The position numbers and the translations under genes are program-made. Under the pieces are notes generated by a model. It saw only the letters and a program-made list of their open reading frames with translations. It did no database searches and had not been told where the DNA came from. Shown here in pieces: positions 5,774 through 8,747 of a DNA stretch of 8,747 nucleotides (its first letter is position 1; each line of letters opens with the position of its first letter). Origin of the DNA: Verrucomicrobiota bacterium (GTDB lineage Bacteria; Verrucomicrobiota; Verrucomicrobiia; Methylacidiphilales; Verrucolacustridaceae); contig RGTE01000048.1 in NCBI GenBank assembly GCA_010025475.1, forward strand, positions 1 through 8,747, written 5' to 3'.

Positions 5774-7233
5774 GTAAAAATTCCACCTGTAAATACTATC
5801 TCGCCAATGGTACAATTAGTGCCACTAACCCATGTCAAGTATATTTGTTTAGTATACATCTTACTAGCGTTGCAAAATATTCTTCTGTTTCCTTCCATAG
5901 CTGCACCACTTAAACCTCCATCACCGCCAGCACCGCCACCACCACCCGCCATTACAATACCTACTGTATTACCTACTACAGCAGTTGATCCACCTCCACC
6001 TCCGCCGCACCATGTAAATGATTGATTAATATCACCACCACCATTACCACCTTGTCCATAACCATTACCGCCAATACCATACCGGCAATTATTAGAACCA
6101 GCATTACCAGTAGAATTGCCGCCGCCTTGTCCAATATATACAGTCCAAGTTTCATTAGTTGTAGGTGTAATAGTGTCTAAATAAGTATGACCACCGGTAC
6201 CACCATAAGAGTTACCGTTACTACCTGCAGCTGCACCGCCGCCGCCTGCACCCCACATTTTAATACGATAGCTATTATTAGCTAAAGCATTAAATGTGTA
6301 GGGACCTACACCGCCAGAAAACGTAGTAGCTGTACTAGTAGTAAGATTGTAAATCCATACATAACCATTACCAGCAGCAGTTCCACTACCAACAGTTGTA
6401 CTACCTAAACCACCTTGACCAACATTATTTCCAGGATAATTAGCATCAGTAGAAAAAGGTGCGTTAGGTCTTGTATTAATTCCAGCAGTACCATTATTAC
6501 CTATATATATATTGCCTCCACTACCACCACCACCTACGCCTGGAAATCCTGCAGTACCATTTCCACCATTACTACCGCCACCACCACCACCACCATAATT
6601 ACCAGCTGTACCAGCTTGTAAAAAACCACCTTGTGGGTTAGTTCCAAAATTACCACCAGTGCCTATACCTTCAACAAGTGTAGTAAGATTTACATAATAT
6701 CCTGTACCACTATAATTACCGGAAGTCATAGTAAAACCATCACCTGTAACAATAGTTACAGGTGTATAAGTAGTTTGTAAAACTGAAGCTACAGCACTAC
6801 CACCAATTCCTACAGTCATACCAGTAGGAAAATTATCGTTGCTACTTCTAGGACGTACAAATATCTTTTCAATTCCTATCACTTTTGGAAATGTCCAGAT
6901 TCCAAACCAATTACCAGCAGTTATACTAGAATTATTAGACCAATCAAAAGTTGATACTGTACCGTCATGAAGTTGATGTGGTCCGTAGTTAGTACTATTA
7001 TTAAAGACGCTATGACCACTAAAAGTAATATTTCCTCCGCCTAAGCTACTATTCATAGTAAAATTAGCGGTTGTAGTGCTAGGAGTATAAGTAGTTTGAA
7101 CTATAACTACTTGATCAACTATACGCGGCTGGGCAGGATTAAATCGTAGCTTTTCTCTGTCTATAATACCTCTAGATACAGTAGTTGTATTAAAACCTAC
7201 TAAGCTACCATTACTAGTAAGATTATAAGCCAC
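5770..7233 (-). CDS. Glycine-rich adhesin-like tail protein with F5/8C-like domain
   Basis: 487 aa from a GTG start. Residues 1-45 are an N-terminal module (LTSNGSLVGFN, RGIIDREKLRF). Residues about 65-130 resemble a discoidin/F5-8 type C module (HQLHDGTVSTFDWSNNS, NWFGIWTFPKVIGIEKIFVRPRSS), a fold often used to bind sugars. A linker QTTYTP occurs before and after it (46-51 and 153-158). Two glycine-rich blocks follow: 190-290, ending in GNGYVWIYN, and a more complete one at 303-445 beginning FSGGVGPYTFNALANNSYRIKMWGAGGGG. Such regions can form polyglycine-II-like bundles, as in phage adhesins of the gp38 type; that comparison is functional, not homology. The last 40 residues (MEGNRRIFCNASKM to GGIFT) are unassigned. 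The start overlaps the upstream stop (TAGTG), and the stop overlaps the next start (ATGA). Confidence 0.86.
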   Translation of the reverse strand: MAYNLTSNGSLVGFNTTTVSRGIIDREKLRFNPAQPRIVDQVVIVQTTYTPSTTTANFTMNSSLGGGNITFSGHSVFNNSTNYGPHQLHDGTVSTFDWSNNSSITAGNWFGIWTFPKVIGIEKIFVRPRSSNDNFPTGMTVGIGGSAVASVLQTTYTPVTIVTGDGFTMTSGNYSGTGYYVNLTTLVEGIGTGGNFGTNPQGGFLQAGTAGNYGGGGGGGSNGGNGTAGFPGVGGGGSGGNIYIGNNGTAGINTRPNAPFSTDANYPGNNVGQGGLGSTTVGSGTAAGNGYVWIYNLTTSTATTFSGGVGPYTFNALANNSYRIKMWGAGGGGAAAGSNGNSYGGTGGHTYLDTITPTTNETWTVYIGQGGGNSTGNAGSNNCRYGIGGNGYGQGGNGGGDINQSFTWCGGGGGGSTAVVGNTVGIVMAGGGGGAGGDGGLSGAAMEGNRRIFCNASKMYTKQIYLTWVSGTNCTIGEIVFTGGIFT

Positions 7234-7598
7234 TATGCAATTTCCTCATAACTAATTACAGCTTGTAAAGTTGCATTACTAGAAGCCCATAAAGTTAAAG
7301 AATCGCCCTCTTCTAGATATATTGAGGTATCTTTACTAATTAACACTAAGCTTGCATCAGCAGGTACGCTAATAGTGCTAGCTAAGAAAAAAGAAGTAGC
7401 GGTTCCACTATCATAAAACCTGCAATTAACATCATAGGCATTTGTACCTTGATAGTTTGTTACGGTAAGACTATTAATTTTAAATATTTTATTGCTACTA
7501 CTACTATTTGTAACAATACTAGTTTCACTAGTAGTTAGAGCTAATGCAGCTGTTTTTCCATATATACTGGTTACACTAACAATATTTGGGTTTGCCAT
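7233..7598 (-). CDS. Small beta-rich virion-associated protein of marine phages
   Basis: 121 aa with no signal peptide or membrane segment. It has the alternating hydrophobic pattern of a small beta-sandwich: MANPNIVSVTSIYGKTAAL, SNKIFKINSLTVTN, ASTISVPADASLVLISKDTSIYLEEGDSLTLWASSN and AVISYEEIA. I recognise this as a recurring short protein in fibre/neck regions of marine phages, where it is usually left as hypothetical; its precise role is unknown. The start has AAGGAAA about 8 nt upstream, embedded in the stop of the preceding fibre gene. The stop overlaps the GTG start of the glycine-rich gene. Its place between the long fibre and the adhesin-like protein suggests a joint, collar or fibre-attachment subunit, which is inference only. 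Confidence 0.85.
   Translation of the reverse strand: MANPNIVSVTSIYGKTAALALTTSETSIVTNSSSSNKIFKINSLTVTNYQGTNAYDVNCRFYDSGTATSFFLASTISVPADASLVLISKDTSIYLEEGDSLTLWASSNATLQAVISYEEIA
7242..7247 (-). promoter_or_regulatory. Shine-Dalgarno fixing the GTG start of the glycine-rich gene
   Basis: The minus strand reads GAGGAA eight bases before the GTG at 7233. It lies within the Glu-Glu codons of the preceding gene, so those codons also serve as the ribosome site. The start overlaps the upstream TAG by one base. Confidence 0.7.
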
Positions 7599-7609
7599 TA
7601 TTTATTTCC

Positions 7610-8746
7610 TTAACCGAAGACAATAGCCATTGCGATTGATTTTCCAGTAGTAACATATGAACTACCGTCAAAAGTTAAAGCACCTGTTACACTATTATAA
7701 GTAAGAGGAGCAGATGCTGTTATACTTGGTGGTACATAATTAGAGTCATAGATAATAACTCTAATAAGATCGTTTACTACTGCTGCACTAGCTAATGTTA
7801 CAGTTGTGCCATTAGTTGCTGTAATATCTGCTGCTGCCAATTGTATGCCATTTCTATATACGTCAATATTTCCTGCAACATAACCACCAGTAATCGTAAA
7901 TACTGTTTGACCACTAGTAGCTGTAAATTCTTGTATGCGACGCATTACATTACTTTGAGAAATTACTCCAGTACTACTATTATAGCTTAATATACCAGAA
8001 CCCGTTAAACTTATTGCACTACGTGCACGAGCATTAGTAAAATAGAGATTTGTTGAGCCTTCAGTTATACCATCAGTATTACTTATACTAGCTGGAGCAA
8101 AAGTAAATACTCCAGTAGTATTATTATAGCTTAAACTACCACCTCCACTAGCTGTAGTACTAGTAACACTAACTGCGTTACGTGCACGAGCATTAGTAAA
8201 ATAGAGATTTGTTGAGCCTTCAGTAATTTCATCTGTGTTGTCTTTAGACTGAATTTGAGAATCAACATACGTTTTAGTAGCAATAGTAGAAGTGTCAACT
8301 GCAATTGTAACTGCACTACTACCATTATAACTTGTACCACTTAGCCCAGTACCAATTGTTAATGCATTAGTTGCTGTAGCTGTAATTGTACCACTACTAA
8401 ACATTGTGTTAGTTACTGTGCTAGTATCACCTGTTGTAATTAATGTACCAGTTGTTGCTGGCATTGTTAAAACTGTACTTGTACCTGCTACGGCAACTGG
8501 AATTAATTGTACAGTACCAGATGTTGAACCTGGAAATGTTATACTATTAATACCTGTTAAAGCTAAGTTTGCACTAGCACGATTTAAGGCGACTGCTGTT
8601 GTACCAATATAATGTGTATCTGCTTTTAGAGCAACTGTATTATCGATAGCAATTGTAACTGCACTACTACCATTATAACTTGTACCACTTAGCCCAGTAC
8701 CAATTGTTAATGCATTAGTTGCTGTAGCTGTAATTGTACCACTACT
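7610..8746 (-). CDS. Long tail fibre, C-terminal part (5' end beyond window)
   Basis: The reading frame is open from the right edge to the stop at 7610, giving 378 visible residues of a longer protein. The first ATG in view (8464) is internal, because the sequence before it is coding and repeats sequence after it. It is built of repeats rich in Ser, Thr, Gly, Ala and Asn: two copies of SSGTITATATNALTIGTGLS followed by YNGSSAVTIA, and two copies of ITEGSTNLYFTNARAR with flanking SLSYNNTTGVF / ILSYNSSTGVI. A module opening MRRIQEFTATSGQTVFTITG, with GNIDVYRNGIQLAAADITATNG, follows. These units are characteristic of marine phage tail fibres and suggest a repetitive beta-shaft ending in a small globular tip. 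The last 45 residues include a third LTYNSVTGALTF variant. As the 5'-most gene of the cassette it is probably the main shaft; receptor specificity cannot be read from it. Confidence 0.9.
   Translation of the reverse strand, partial: SSGTITATATNALTIGTGLSGTSYNGSSAVTIAIDNTVALKADTHYIGTTAVALNRASANLALTGINSITFPGSTSGTVQLIPVAVAGTSTVLTMPATTGTLITTGDTSTVTNTMFSSGTITATATNALTIGTGLSGTSYNGSSAVTIAVDTSTIATKTYVDSQIQSKDNTDEITEGSTNLYFTNARARNAVSVTSTTASGGGSLSYNNTTGVFTFAPASISNTDGITEGSTNLYFTNARARSAISLTGSGILSYNSSTGVISQSNVMRRIQEFTATSGQTVFTITGGYVAGNIDVYRNGIQLAAADITATNGTTVTLASAAVVNDLIRVIIYDSNYVPPSITASAPLTYNSVTGALTFDGSSYVTTGKSIAMAIVFG
8020..8065 (-). repeat. 46-bp direct repeat, fibre EGSTNLYFTNARAR unit, copy 2
   Basis: Identical to 8179-8224, offset 159 bp (53 codons, in frame). 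It encodes the EGSTNLYFTNARAR shaft motif. Flanking codons have diverged (R-S-A-I-S versus R-N-A-V-S), so the identical core is either selected or recently homogenised. Confidence 0.93.
8179..8224 (-). repeat. 46-bp direct repeat, fibre EGSTNLYFTNARAR unit, copy 1
   Basis: Partner of 8020-8065 with all 46 bases the same. Together with the 99-bp repeats it shows the fibre shaft has grown by in-frame duplication. Confidence 0.93.
8301..8399 (-). repeat. 99-bp direct repeat, copy 2 (downstream in gene)
   Basis: This stretch is identical base for base to 8649-8747. The copies are 348 bp apart, exactly 116 codons, so both encode the same 33-residue shaft unit in the same frame. Complete identity at synonymous positions points to recent duplication or gene conversion. 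Confidence 0.95.
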
Positions 8747-8747
8747 A
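8649..8747 (-). repeat. 99-bp direct repeat, copy 1 (reaches window edge)
   Basis: Partner of 8301-8399, identical over all 99 bases visible. The right window edge cuts it, so the true repeat may be longer and more copies may lie beyond. Confidence 0.95.

Noticed and set aside
5774..5815. Upstream ATG extending the 450-aa protein by 14 residues
   Set aside because: It would overlap the glycine-rich gene by 46 nt and lacks the typical MKR..GIIGP opening; the ATG at 5773 has the ATGA coupling used elsewhere in the window.
5657..6025. Plus-strand proline-rich frame (122 aa)
   Set aside because: Its proline runs are the antisense of glycine codons in the 487-aa protein; composition artefact.
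6415..6621. Plus-strand Thr/Ser/Ile-rich frame
   Set aside because: Antisense image of glycine-rich coding sequence; low complexity with no independent signal.
8131..8340. Minus-strand Leu/Val-rich frame that looks membrane-like
   Set aside because: Frame-shifted reading of the fibre repeats; no ribosome site and the repeated fibre frame is plainly the coding one.
8462..8464. ATG at 8464 as the start of the fibre gene
   Set aside because: The frame stays open to the window edge, and the upstream residues repeat the downstream shaft units, so this ATG is internal.
7610..8747. Diversity-generating retroelement or phase-variation target in the fibre region
   Set aside because: No reverse transcriptase, template repeat with adenine-specific differences, or invertase sites are visible; the repeats are identical direct copies.

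Overview
The window reads as part of the late, virion-and-lysis region of an AT-rich marine tailed phage (Caudoviricetes). A T4-like myovirus of a cyanobacterium or SAR11-type host is my best guess from the style of the fibre modules, but no gene here fixes the morphotype or the host. All credible coding sequence lies on the minus strand. Eleven genes follow one another with gaps of at most 66 nt, many with ATGA or TAGTG stop/start overlaps, so the window looks like one polycistronic unit read from high to low coordinates. I see no tRNA, insertion sequence, CRISPR array or convincing terminator, and no gene-free stretch above 300 nt.

First half in transcription order (8746 to 2260), the host-recognition cassette: the C-terminal part of a long repeat-built tail fibre (runs off the right edge); a 121-aa beta-rich virion protein; a 487-aa glycine-rich adhesin-like protein; a 450-aa protein with two Calx-beta-like repeats, a Pro9 hinge and a beta-sandwich tip; a 147-aa tail-assembly-chaperone-like protein; a small stand-alone S74 (intramolecular chaperone) protein; and a 418-aa protein with a Calx-beta-like repeat, a proline hinge and a helical Cys-containing tail domain. 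The cassette is several short modular proteins rather than one giant fibre, and modules are visibly shared between members.

Second half (2263 to 1): a complete membrane fatty-acid desaturase with all three histidine boxes, translationally coupled to the last fibre-type gene. It is an auxiliary metabolic gene that probably alters host membrane lipid unsaturation during infection. It is followed by a 66-nt gap holding a TTGACA box inside a dyad, then a lysis cassette: a two-TM coiled-coil i-spanin-like protein, a lipoprotein o-spanin-like protein, and a GH19 (chitinase/lysozyme-like) endolysin that runs off the left edge. No separate holin is visible.

The points most worth a second look are the desaturase set between fibre and lysis genes and the AT-rich block it shares with the neighbouring domain, the CFI-box-like and Bacteroidota-like tip domains, the stand-alone S74 gene, and the two-TM spanin with no holin beside it.
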